Origin: Flavobacterium pallidum
GTDB lineage: Bacteria > Bacteroidota > Bacteroidia > Flavobacteriales > Flavobacteriaceae
Direction: 5' to 3'
DNA: 64,000 nt
Assembly (NCBI RefSeq): GCF_003097535.1
Contig: NZ_CP029187.1
Span: 1,736,001 to 1,800,000 of the forward strand
Position numbers and translations under genes: made by a program. A model generated the notes under the pieces. It worked only from the letters and a program-made list of their open reading frames with translations. It ran no database searches and was not told where the DNA came from. The stretch's first letter is position 1. Each line of letters starts with the position of its first letter. Positions 36,793-44,457 of the stretch are shown piece by piece.

Positions 36793-38187
36793 ATGCGATC
36801 CGGTAAAGAAATACACTTTGAAATTTCGGAAAGAAAAATTCTTCTTCGCCTTTTTGATGTGCTGTCCATCGTTTTTTCGCTGTATGTGGTGGATTATTTA
36901 TTCAATTTCAAATACTTTGATTTCTCGGCACAGAATTTCTACTGGATTGTAGTACTCGGGATATATATCAATGTGTTCGGGACAGTTTTCGAAATGTACA
37001 ACCTCCAGGTCGCCAGTAACCAGCTCCAGGTATTGCGCAGCATTGTACTCACTTCCTGCATTACGTCATTATTTTATCTGCTGACACCCGTTTTCACGCC
37101 TTTCCTGCCATTGAACAGGTTGCAGATCTTATATTTTTTCCTCGCCATTTTCTGCGGATTGCTTTTTTGGAGGATATTTTACCAGGCTTTTCTGGCCTCC
37201 TACCGGTTTGAGAAAAAAGTGCTGCTGATATGCGACCGTGAACAGGTCGAGGAATTGGTCACAGGCCTCGAAAATATCGACCCACATTACCGCATCATCG
37301 CTTACCTGAATTCGGATTCCCATGAAAATGATACTTTCAGGTATGACTATGTGACCAACCTTAGGATTGAGGAGCTTGACGATTTCGTGAAAGCAAATTC
37401 CGTTTCAGAAATCGTAATCGCTTCCCAGAAAACTGACGGCATGACCGTGCCACTCTACAATAAGCTGCTGTACATGCTCGAAAGCGGATTTACCATCAGG
37501 GAATATACACAGGTATATGAAACCATTACGCAGCGCATTCCGATTCAGCATTTCGATAAGGATTTCTACCGCTATTTTCCTTTCAGCCGCAACAACCAAA
37601 ATAAACTGTATCTTTTAGTCGTCCGGGCTCTGGAAATCACTCTGGCACTCGTCGGCATCTGTATCGGTGTGCTGTTATTGCCATTCATCTGGATCGGTAA
37701 TTTCATTGGAAACAAAGGGAAATTGTTTTACCTCCAGACCAGGGTTGGTAAAAACGGCCTCCCGTTCGTGATTTATAAATTACGTACGATGGTAAAAAAT
37801 GCTGAGCAGGACGGCGCTGTATTTGCAACCAATAACGACCATCGCGTGACGCCTTTCGGGAAGTTCTTAAGGAAAGCGCGCATTGATGAGATTCCGCAAT
37901 TTATCAATATCCTAAAAGGCGATATGGGTTTTATAGGGCCGCGTCCCGAACGCCCTGTATTTGTGCAGGAATTGGCCGAAGTGATGCCCTTTTATGAAAC
38001 ACGCCACGTCATTAAGCCAGGTTTGACGGGCTGGGCACAGGTCAATTATGCGTATGGGGAAACCATGGCGGACAGCCTTATCAAACTGCAATATGATTTG
38101 TATTACATCAAGCACAGGAGTGTTTTCCTGGATCTTAATATCCTGATCAAGACCTTCAGTACGGTGTTATTTTACCGCGGGCAGTAA
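36793..38187 (+). CDS. Polyprenyl-phosphate sugar-1-phosphate transferase (WbaP/WcaJ-like)
   Basis: Starts glycan assembly by moving a sugar-1-phosphate from its UDP carrier to undecaprenyl phosphate. Four N-terminal hydrophobic segments and a Rossmann-like middle (VLLICDREQVEELV) precede a further membrane hairpin (about 275-300) and the catalytic domain: FYLQTRVGKNGLPFVIYKLRTM, RKARIDEIPQFINILKGDM, IGPRPERP and KPGLTGWAQVNY. The 464-residue length is typical. It is the last + gene of the locus; its 3' end overlaps the convergent DUF4105 gene by 21 bases. The 109-bp gap before it shows no full promoter. Confidence 0.93.
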   Translation: MRSGKEIHFEISERKILLRLFDVLSIVFSLYVVDYLFNFKYFDFSAQNFYWIVVLGIYINVFGTVFEMYNLQVASNQLQVLRSIVLTSCITSLFYLLTPVFTPFLPLNRLQILYFFLAIFCGLLFWRIFYQAFLASYRFEKKVLLICDREQVEELVTGLENIDPHYRIIAYLNSDSHENDTFRYDYVTNLRIEELDDFVKANSVSEIVIASQKTDGMTVPLYNKLLYMLESGFTIREYTQVYETITQRIPIQHFDKDFYRYFPFSRNNQNKLYLLVVRALEITLALVGICIGVLLLPFIWIGNFIGNKGKLFYLQTRVGKNGLPFVIYKLRTMVKNAEQDGAVFATNNDHRVTPFGKFLRKARIDEIPQFINILKGDMGFIGPRPERPVFVQELAEVMPFYETRHVIKPGLTGWAQVNYAYGETMADSLIKLQYDLYYIKHRSVFLDLNILIKTFSTVLFYRGQ

Positions 38188-39303
38188 TTTCATCTGCTGC
38201 TTAAGCAATCTTAAAAGCAATACCGCATTGGCCAGGATCATTGGAAGGAACATCCACAATTGTACTTTATTCAAAAGGAACATAAGATACACCGCCAGCA
38301 TCGCAAGGCATACATAAATCGATTGTATGGCCCGTTTTGTTTTTTGCCTCATTACCAAAGCAACCGTAAACAGCAATAGCGGGTTGAAAAGGAAAATGTT
38401 GTAATTCCACGTCAATTCATGATGAAGTGAATATATTCCAGCCGAAATCAGGAAAAGCCCAAGCAACGCCTGGAACGTTAAAAACGTCAGCGTAATGATT
38501 TTCCGGTTTACCAAAACGATCAGCAGCAGCAAGCCAATCAGGCTCCAGATGCTGTTCCAGAATGAAAAACCGTTTGCTTCAAGGGATGGTTTATTGATTG
38601 TTTTTACGCCATGGGTCAAAGGCTGGGAACCGTTTTTGGTTTTGCTGATGCTTTCCAGTAATTGCAGCGGCAGGAACACCTTATAGAAATCTGCATCAGT
38701 CCTTGCACCAAACATAATATTGATCCCAAGGTTTTCGTAAAACTGATTTTGCACATAACCATAAATAATCCGGCGGTTGCTTTCTTTAGAACCTTTTACG
38801 TCCAATGATAATTTTCCGTCAATATTGGCATTGATGCGGTCAGCGACTTTCGTGGTGCAATTCCGGTCGATAAATTTATACGTATAATATTTATCAGCAG
38901 ACGATAACGACGCTACAAGCTCATTGAATATTTTCTGTTTCTGCGGCTGCGTAAGGTTCAATTCCTGCTCATACACCCCGCGGTTTTCATAAATATATTG
39001 CTGGCAGAAATCGGCAAACGTACTGGTCACGATAAAATACTGCAGGTCGCCTTTGGTGAATTTTAAATAGAAATTCGGCGTACTGAAATCGAACGCACCA
39101 TAATTAAAAACCACATCAATATTGTTCACGGGATCGTCAACCCGAATGGCGGTATGCCCGAAAAGCGAATACAATTCATTGCCCGTGTCACAAGTCAATA
39201 CACTGATTTTGGCATTTGCTGACAAAGACCCTGATTGTGGAAAAACGGCGGCCGGAAGTAAAATCAGCAATAAGAAATAAAGAATGGTATTGTTCCGAAG
39301 CAT
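38167..39303 (-). CDS. DUF4105 domain envelope protein
   Basis: Signal peptide-like N-terminus (YFLLLILLPAAVFPQ), then the DUF4105 domain with ISVLTCDTGNELYSLFGHTAIRV, FNYGAFDF and YKFIDRNCTTKVADRI, whose Cys/His/Asn pattern resembles a papain-like/LRAT-type fold. The C-terminal 120 residues hold four to five hydrophobic segments, so it is probably anchored in the inner membrane with the domain outside. 378 residues. It lies 16 bases after the PorV-like gene on the same strand and is likely co-transcribed. Function unknown. Confidence 0.85.
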   Translation of the reverse strand: MLRNNTILYFLLLILLPAAVFPQSGSLSANAKISVLTCDTGNELYSLFGHTAIRVDDPVNNIDVVFNYGAFDFSTPNFYLKFTKGDLQYFIVTSTFADFCQQYIYENRGVYEQELNLTQPQKQKIFNELVASLSSADKYYTYKFIDRNCTTKVADRINANIDGKLSLDVKGSKESNRRIIYGYVQNQFYENLGINIMFGARTDADFYKVFLPLQLLESISKTKNGSQPLTHGVKTINKPSLEANGFSFWNSIWSLIGLLLLIVLVNRKIITLTFLTFQALLGLFLISAGIYSLHHELTWNYNIFLFNPLLLFTVALVMRQKTKRAIQSIYVCLAMLAVYLMFLLNKVQLWMFLPMILANAVLLLRLLKQQMKLLPAVK

Positions 39304-39319
39304 TTGTTTTGCTGTTTAA

Positions 39320-40390
39320 TTACCTGCTGAAGATCGATAAATCCACTTTTAATGAAAACACATTCGAATATAAAGCGGCGCTCTGGTCGCCTAAATCCGT
39401 CAATGCATAATCCACCTGGATGCCACGGTATTTGAAGCCAAGCCCAATATTTGGCTGGAAACCGACTTTCTTAGAACCGTCAATCTGTTCGATATTCTGG
39501 AAATTCCCGACACCTGCGCGGAGGAAAACCAGATCATTATAACCATATTCAAAACCCAGCGCCGGATCAATGCTCAATCCCTGCGTGGAAATTATATCGT
39601 TGGTCTGCTCAAAACGCATGTTCAGGTTCCCCGAAGCCAGTAAGCTGGTGTCGTTATGGAATTCAAACTTTTTAGACATTCCCAGTTGTGCTTTTGGCAG
39701 CGTGATTTCGGAATTTTCAGGCAATTCCTGGTTTTGTCCGGGAATGGCGCCAGAGATTTTAGCGAATTCATCTTCATCAATCGCCCAGACATTATAAGTA
39801 GTGGTAATGTCGCGCACCATCAACCCGAATTTCCAGTCGTTCCTTTCAAATTGCAATCCGACATCAAAACCAAATCCCCACGAACTTGCAAATTTCCCGA
39901 TGACACGGCGGATCACTTTCGCATTCACGCCATATTGAAATCCCGGAACCTTCAATTTTCGTGCGTAAGAAAGCGTCAATCCATAATCAGCCGCCGAGAA
40001 CAGGCTGATGCGGTTGTAATCGATGTTGCCTTCGGCATCAATCAATTGCGTCGTATTCAGGATATCATCCACCCCGAAACGGATCAGCGAAATGCCCCAG
40101 GCACTGCGGTCGTCGATATTTTTTGCGTAAGCGGCATAATCATATTGGGCAATATTGGCAAAATAACTGGCATGCATCAGTGCAGCCTGCTGGCCTTCTA
40201 CCGAAATCAGCCCAGCCGGGTTCCAATACCCGGAATTCACATCGCCGGTGCTGGCCACAACGGCATTCGACATTCCCAAAGCGGCTGCATCAACACCGAT
40301 ATTCATAAACTCATTGGAATATTTCCTGACTGCCTGTGCGTTAGTGAAAGAAAATGTGAGCAGTAAAAAGGAAATAAGAAATTTTTTCAA
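39320..40390 (-). CDS. PorV/PorQ family outer-membrane beta-barrel protein (PorV2-like)
   Basis: FadL-like barrel related to the type IX secretion proteins PorV and PorQ. The conserved N-terminus DAAALGMSNAVVASTGDVNSGYWNPAGL and repeated amphipathic beta-strands are visible. porU is not adjacent, so a PorV2-type paralogue is more likely than PorV itself. I start it at the TTG at 40390, which gives a clean signal peptide (KKFLISFLLLTFSFTNAQA) and sits about 33 bases after a predicted transcription start; the ATG at 40456 would lie upstream of that -7 box and add 22 basic residues. Confidence 0.85.
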   Translation of the reverse strand: MKKFLISFLLLTFSFTNAQAVRKYSNEFMNIGVDAAALGMSNAVVASTGDVNSGYWNPAGLISVEGQQAALMHASYFANIAQYDYAAYAKNIDDRSAWGISLIRFGVDDILNTTQLIDAEGNIDYNRISLFSAADYGLTLSYARKLKVPGFQYGVNAKVIRRVIGKFASSWGFGFDVGLQFERNDWKFGLMVRDITTTYNVWAIDEDEFAKISGAIPGQNQELPENSEITLPKAQLGMSKKFEFHNDTSLLASGNLNMRFEQTNDIISTQGLSIDPALGFEYGYNDLVFLRAGVGNFQNIEQIDGSKKVGFQPNIGLGFKYRGIQVDYALTDLGDQSAALYSNVFSLKVDLSIFSR

Positions 40391-40429
40391 AGCGATTTTT
40401 TTAACAGGCACAGCCTGAAATTTTTTTGT

Positions 40430-40437
40430 CAAAAATA
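40430..40437 (-). promoter_or_regulatory. Candidate -7 box TATTTTTG for the PorV-like gene
   Basis: On the - strand this reads TATTTTTG (TAnnTTTG). It falls between the ATG at 40456 and the TTG at 40390 and so favours the TTG as the real start. No clear -33 TTG at standard spacing. Confidence 0.4.
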
Positions 40438-40543
40438 TAAATTTTTTACGCAGCATCGGGCAGAAGCACCCTAAATATCAGCCTTGCGCAAAACATCCGG
40501 TAAAACTCTATTCAAAAACGTATCGGGGGTAAAGTTATTGTAC

Positions 40544-40551
40544 TAAATTTG
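40544..40551 (+). promoter_or_regulatory. Candidate -7 box TAAATTTG for pssA
   Basis: TAAATTTG matches TAnnTTTG and lies 17 bases before the ATG at 40569. No standard -33 TTG is seen. It faces away from the PorV-like promoter. Confidence 0.45.
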
Positions 40552-40568
40552 TTTTCAAAATTTTGAAG

Positions 40569-41291
40569 ATGAACATCAAATCCCACGTTCCGAATACGAT
40601 TACATTAGGAAATCTTTTCTGCGGATGCATCGCAACCGTTTATGCCTTCCAGGATACGGCGACACATCCGGATCATTTTGAAATGGCATTCCTGTTCGTC
40701 GGGTTGGGTATTTTCCTTGATTTTTTTGACGGTTTTTTTGCCCGGCTTTTTAAAGTCTCCAGTCCGCTGGGGCTGCAGCTGGATTCACTTGCCGATATGG
40801 TTACCAGTGGTGTAACACCGGGGGTAACGATGTTTTTCCTGCTGCGCAATGCCTCCGGGATGCCTGAAGATTCGCTGTTTCCGTATTTGGGATTCCTGAT
40901 CACTTTAGGCTCCTGCTACCGCCTGGCAAATTTCAATATCGATACGCGCCAGACCGATTCATTCATCGGGATGCCGACGCCCGGGAATGCCCTGTTCATC
41001 CTGAGCCTTCCGTTGGTAAAGTTGGGGGATTCGATGGTGTTGCTGGAATTACTGACCAACCACTGGGTACTGCTGGGGATTACTTTGTTCAGTACTTTTA
41101 TTATGAATGCCGAGATTCCGCTCTTTTCACTGAAATTCAAGAAAATGACTATAAAGGACAACCTGCTCCAGATTTCATTTTTACTGCTATCACTGCTGAT
41201 GCTGGTTTTCTATACTTATTTAGGTATCCCGCTGATTATCCTTACGTATGTCTTCCTTTCGATATTGAATAATAAACTCCGGAAAGTGTAG
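40569..41291 (+). CDS. pssA: CDP-diacylglycerol-serine O-phosphatidyltransferase
   Basis: Makes phosphatidylserine, precursor of phosphatidylethanolamine, in the inner membrane. The CDP-alcohol phosphatidyltransferase motif DG-x2-AR-x8-G-x3-D-x3-D is complete in DGFFARLFKVSSPLGLQLDSLAD near residue 50-75, and six to eight hydrophobic segments follow. N-terminal HVPNTITLGNLFCG is typical of the PssA branch. ATG 40569 is preferred over the TTG two codons earlier. Confidence 0.93.
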   Translation: MNIKSHVPNTITLGNLFCGCIATVYAFQDTATHPDHFEMAFLFVGLGIFLDFFDGFFARLFKVSSPLGLQLDSLADMVTSGVTPGVTMFFLLRNASGMPEDSLFPYLGFLITLGSCYRLANFNIDTRQTDSFIGMPTPGNALFILSLPLVKLGDSMVLLELLTNHWVLLGITLFSTFIMNAEIPLFSLKFKKMTIKDNLLQISFLLLSLLMLVFYTYLGIPLIILTYVFLSILNNKLRKV

Positions 41292-41300
41292 TTTTTTTTC

Positions 41301-42146
41301 ATGATGAGAAAAACCGTTTCCCGAAGCAGGACTTCCAGAAAAAGCAAATCCAAAGCCTGGAAACCGTGGTTATCGGGGCTCGTAATTATACTGTTGCTGA
41401 TGGCGATCGCTTACCATTACCGGGAAGGATTGGCTTATTATTTCAGTTTCAAGTCCCACGTGAATGACAAGCAGGAAAAGGAAGCACGTCGCGTTTCAAT
41501 GATCCGTAATGTCGAGATCATGAGCCGTTACAGCGGAAATGTCCTGGGGATTGATGTGTCCGAATACCAGGGGGAGATTGTGTGGGATCAGGTCGGTACC
41601 ATTGAAAATAATTTCCCGATCGGGTTTGTGCTGGTCAGGGCCACAGCTGGCGATGACCGCGCCGACAATACTTTTTCCGAAAACTGGAAAGCCGCGAAAG
41701 CCCATCATTTCATCCGGGGAGCCTACCATTATTACCGCCCTGACGAAAATTCGCTCGTGCAGGCGAAGCTTTTCATTCAGACCGTACAACTCAGGCGTGG
41801 CGATTTGCCGCCGGTCCTGGATATTGAAAAACTGCCGAAAGGGCAATCCATCGACAGCCTTAAAGTAGGTTTGAGGCGGTGGCTGCGTAAGATTGAAGGC
41901 CATTATGGCGTAAAACCAATCATTTATTCAGGGGAGAAATATTACAACGACTTCCTGAAAGACGCTTTTCATGGCTACAAATTCTGGATCGCAAACTACA
42001 ATTTCTTTGAAGAGAAGATAAAAAAAGACTGGCTGTTCTGGCAATTTACAGAAAAAGCCGCGGCAGATGGCATTGAAGGCTATGTGGATGTGAATGTGTT
42101 TAACGGAAATGCGGTGCAGCTTGATTTTGTGCGGATAGGGATGTAA
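41301..42146 (+). CDS. GH25 lysozyme-like protein, membrane-anchored
   Basis: Family 25 glycoside hydrolase of about 281 residues. After a basic start (RSRTSRKSKSKAWK) a single hydrophobic segment (LSGLVIILLLMAIAYHY) anchors it, with the catalytic domain in the periplasm. GH25 marks: VLGIDVSEYQGEIVWDQV with the first catalytic Asp, FVLVRATAG, GAYHYYRP and the acid DIE in LPPVLDIEKL. Probably cleaves peptidoglycan. Starts 9 bases after pssA. Two adjacent ATGs (41301, 41304) are possible starts. Confidence 0.92.
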   Translation: MMRKTVSRSRTSRKSKSKAWKPWLSGLVIILLLMAIAYHYREGLAYYFSFKSHVNDKQEKEARRVSMIRNVEIMSRYSGNVLGIDVSEYQGEIVWDQVGTIENNFPIGFVLVRATAGDDRADNTFSENWKAAKAHHFIRGAYHYYRPDENSLVQAKLFIQTVQLRRGDLPPVLDIEKLPKGQSIDSLKVGLRRWLRKIEGHYGVKPIIYSGEKYYNDFLKDAFHGYKFWIANYNFFEEKIKKDWLFWQFTEKAAADGIEGYVDVNVFNGNAVQLDFVRIGM

Positions 42147-42173
42147 AATATCCCAGATTCCCGGAATGTATTG

Positions 42174-42401
42174 TCCGTAGATGGCGGTTGGCATTCCGAA
42201 GCCTGTTTCCTGCCGTACGAAGCCCGGGTCACGTTTTCCGAAGGTTATTTTTTGTTCTCCGAAGCTGGTTTTTCTACAGTCCGCAAATCATATCAGGCAT
42301 TCCGTTAACCTAAATGGATTCTCAGAAGCCTGTAACACGCCGTCCGAAGACCACAACAGGTCGTCCGAAGACCACAACAGGCGTATTCATTGGACTTCGG
42401 A
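42174..42401. repeat. Degenerate 21-bp phased repeat array
   Basis: Ten units begin at 42174, 42195, 42216, 42237, 42258, 42280, 42301, 42322, 42343 and 42364; every step is 21 bases except one of 22. Each begins with a heptamer close to TCCGAAG (TCCGTAG, TACGAAG, TCCGCAA, TCCGTTA and TCAGAAG are the variants), followed by 14 mostly unrelated bases. The last two units share 18 identical bases. An inverted copy, CTTCGGA, closes the array at 42395-42401. The 22-base step breaks any reading frame, so this is not a coding repeat. It fills nearly all of the 284-bp spacer 42147-42430. Confidence 0.75.
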
Positions 42402-42430
42402 CCGCATCACCTGACAAACAGAAACCTTAA

Positions 42431-43171
42431 TCAGAATTCCAGTTTCTTCTTGCGAAGCTCGAAGTTCTGCCCAAGGTACACACGGCGCACGATTTCGTCC
42501 TGTACCAGTTCTTCAGGGACACCGGCTTTCAGGATGCCGCCTTCGAACATTAAGTATGTCTTATCGGTAATCGCCAGGGTTTCCTGTACGTTATGGTCTG
42601 TAATGAGGATGCCGATGTTCTTGTTTTTAAGTTTGGCTACGATGCGCTGGATGTCTTCAACGGCTACCGGGTCGACTCCGGCGAAAGGTTCGTCGAGCAG
42701 GATGAATTTTGGGTCGGTGGCCAAAGCGCGCGCAATTTCAGTACGGCGTCTTTCCCCGCCGGAAAGCAGGTCGCCGCGGTTCGTGCGGATGTGTTGGAGG
42801 CTGAATTCGTCAATCAGTGATTCCATTTTCGCTTCCTGTTCCGCTTTTGAAAGATTTGTAAGCTGCAACACGCTCAGGATATTGTCTTCAATGCTTAATT
42901 TACGAAAAACAGAGGCTTCCTGCGCAAGGTATCCGATGCCGTTTTGCGCCCTTTTATACATCGGGTAATTGGTGATGTCGGTATTGTCGAGGTATATGTT
43001 GCCGCTGTTTGGCTTGACAAGCCCTACGATCATGTAAAAAGACGTGGTTTTTCCGGCACCGTTCGGGCCCAGTAAACCGACGATTTCCCCTTGGTTCACT
43101 TCTACGGAAATGCCTTTTACTACGCTTCGTTTTTTATAGGTCTTGACTAAATTTTCGGCTCTTAATTTCAT
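42431..43171 (-). CDS. lptB: LPS export ABC transporter ATPase LptB
   Basis: Cytoplasmic ATPase of the LptB2FG complex that extracts LPS from the inner membrane. Walker A GPNGAGKT at residues 35-42, signature LLSGGERRR, Walker B FILLDEPFAGVDP and the LptB-specific segment VAVEDIQRIV with ITDHNVQETL. 246 residues, full length. A four-unit 8-bp microsatellite ends six bases upstream of its ATG, so the leader is unusual. kdsD for Kdo is nearby on the same strand but separated by the tatC and AhpD-like genes. Confidence 0.95.
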   Translation of the reverse strand: MKLRAENLVKTYKKRSVVKGISVEVNQGEIVGLLGPNGAGKTTSFYMIVGLVKPNSGNIYLDNTDITNYPMYKRAQNGIGYLAQEASVFRKLSIEDNILSVLQLTNLSKAEQEAKMESLIDEFSLQHIRTNRGDLLSGGERRRTEIARALATDPKFILLDEPFAGVDPVAVEDIQRIVAKLKNKNIGILITDHNVQETLAITDKTYLMFEGGILKAGVPEELVQDEIVRRVYLGQNFELRKKKLEF

Positions 43172-43176
43172 CTTGT

Positions 43177-43208
43177 AGTGCCTAAGTGCCTGAGTGCCTT
43201 AGTGCCTT
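43177..43208. repeat. 8-bp microsatellite AGTGCCT(N), four units, abutting lptB start
   Basis: Four perfect-phase units AGTGCCTA, AGTGCCTG, AGTGCCTT, AGTGCCTT. On the lptB strand the units read like AAGGCACT and end five bases before the start codon, so copy-number change would alter the translation-initiation region. No promoter consensus is evident in the remaining spacer to 43298. Confidence 0.8.
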
Positions 43209-43280
43209 TAATTTTATGAGTGCAAATAAACGAAATGTATTTATTTGATTTTTACTTTTAACGTCAATTTTGCGTTTAGG

Positions 43281-43309
43281 ACTGCCTGCTGCAACTGCCT
43301 ACTGTGCAC
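43281..43309. repeat. ACTGCC-type word repeat, copy 1
   Basis: A run of near-heptamer words (ACTGCCT, GCTGCA, ACTGCCT, ACTGTGC). It covers the last codons and stop of the AhpD-like gene. Related runs occur at 47726-47757 and 49327-49361. Confidence 0.55.
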
Positions 43310-43649
43310 TTTCTTCGAGCGCTTCCCAAAACTCATAGGCCCGCCTCAGATGAGGAATCACGATTGTCCCGCCAACGAGTGTGGCGATGCCCATGGCTTC
43401 CATCATTTCCTCTTTGGTAACGCCTTCCTTATGGCTTGTCTCGAGGTGGTATTTGATGCAGTCGTCGCAGCGAAGCACGGTGGATGCTACCAACCCGAGC
43501 AGTTCTTTTGTCTTTACATCCAGAGCACCTTCTGCGTAAGCGTTGGTGTCAAGGTTAAAGATGCGCTTGATGACTTTATTATTGTCGGACAATAACTTCT
43601 CGTTCATTTTTGAACGGTACTCATTGAATTCATTTACTAAGTGGCTCAT
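43299..43649 (-). CDS. Carboxymuconolactone decarboxylase / AhpD-like protein
   Basis: A 116-residue all-alpha protein of the CMD/AhpD family. The redox-active CxxC is in LRCDDCIKYHLE near residue 60, with the partner His four residues later, pointing to an alkylhydroperoxidase-like or disulfide role rather than true decarboxylation. Overlaps the end of tatC by 20 bases and is likely in one transcript with kdsD-tatC. The final codons lie in a repeat. Confidence 0.9.
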   Translation of the reverse strand: MSHLVNEFNEYRSKMNEKLLSDNNKVIKRIFNLDTNAYAEGALDVKTKELLGLVASTVLRCDDCIKYHLETSHKEGVTKEEMMEAMGIATLVGGTIVIPHLRRAYEFWEALEESAQ

Positions 43650-44457
43650 TTTTCAGTCTTTTTTTGGTAAGCCTGTCGGCGATGAATATGCTGATTTCAT
43701 ACAGCAGTAAAATGGGGATGGAAACGATCACCTGGCTCGGGATGTCCGGCGGGGTAACGATTGCTGCAATAATTAGGATGATGACGATGGCGATTTTTCG
43801 ATACTTCCTAAGGAAATCGCCTGTCACGATGCCGAATTTGGCCAGGAAGTAAATGATAATAGGGATTTCAAACACGATGCCTGAAGCAATCACCGACATC
43901 TTGATCATCGACATATAGGAATCGACCGTGAATTTATTTTCAATGAAATCAGTGGCGATAAATGTCCCGAAGAAGTTTACCGAAAGCGGGATGATGATAA
44001 AATATCCAAACAAAGCGCCGGTAAAAAAAAGCAGAGACGATACAATTACGAATGATGCTGCACCCTTGCGTTCCTTTTCATACAGTGCCGGGCTGATGAA
44101 TTTCCAGACCTCCCAAAGGATATAAGGCACTGCAAGTACGAATCCGGTAGTGATGCAGGTCCATAAAAAGATGGAAAACTGGCCGCCCACATCGGTATTG
44201 ATGATCTCAAAATCGAAACTGGTCGAACAGGCGGTGGTCGCATCCAGTTCCAGCCATTGGATTAGTTGGCAATACCATTGGTACACAATAAAATCAGGAT
44301 TTGATGGCCCGAAAATCACTGTGTTGAATATAAAATCGATGAAGAAATAAGAAGCCGAAGCCAGCACAAGGATGGCTACCGTACTTCGGATCAGCATCCA
44401 CCTCAAATCCTCAAGATGGTCCATAAAGGACATCTGTTCTTTATTTTTTTTAGCCAT
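43630..44457 (-). CDS. tatC: Sec-independent protein translocase TatC
   Basis: Receptor core of the twin-arginine translocase for folded proteins in the inner membrane. SFMDHLEDLRWMLIRS is the conserved TatC start with the signal-binding acidic residues; six hydrophobic segments follow, including the P-rich loop before FVLAVPYILWEVWKFISPALYEKER. 275 residues. It shares one base with the kdsD stop. The extended first periplasmic loop (CQLIQWLELDATTACSTSF) is common in Bacteroidetes TatC. Confidence 0.95.
   Translation of the reverse strand: MAKKNKEQMSFMDHLEDLRWMLIRSTVAILVLASASYFFIDFIFNTVIFGPSNPDFIVYQWYCQLIQWLELDATTACSTSFDFEIINTDVGGQFSIFLWTCITTGFVLAVPYILWEVWKFISPALYEKERKGAASFVIVSSLLFFTGALFGYFIIIPLSVNFFGTFIATDFIENKFTVDSYMSMIKMSVIASGIVFEIPIIIYFLAKFGIVTGDFLRKYRKIAIVIILIIAAIVTPPDIPSQVIVSIPILLLYEISIFIADRLTKKRLKNEPLSK

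Noticed and set aside
1..38187. Insertion sequences or integrase marking the polysaccharide locus as mobile
   Set aside because: No transposase, integrase, attachment-site repeat or tRNA boundary was found within or at the right end of the locus; the left end is outside the window.
39656..40366. 236-codon open frame on +
   Set aside because: Antisense to the PorV-like gene, whose signal peptide and barrel pattern are clear; the + translation has no recognisable domain or start context.
42174..42384. CRISPR array
   Set aside because: The unit is only 21 bases with a 7-base conserved part, the remainder is not spacer-sized, and no cas genes are present.
42181..42414. 77-codon frame on + through the 21-bp array
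   Set aside because: The 22-base step shifts the repeat phase so the peptide repeats are not maintained; stop-free reading is explained by the repeat composition.
42390..42968. 192-codon frame on + opposite lptB
   Set aside because: Serine/arginine-rich translation typical of an antisense shadow; lptB on - has complete ABC motifs.
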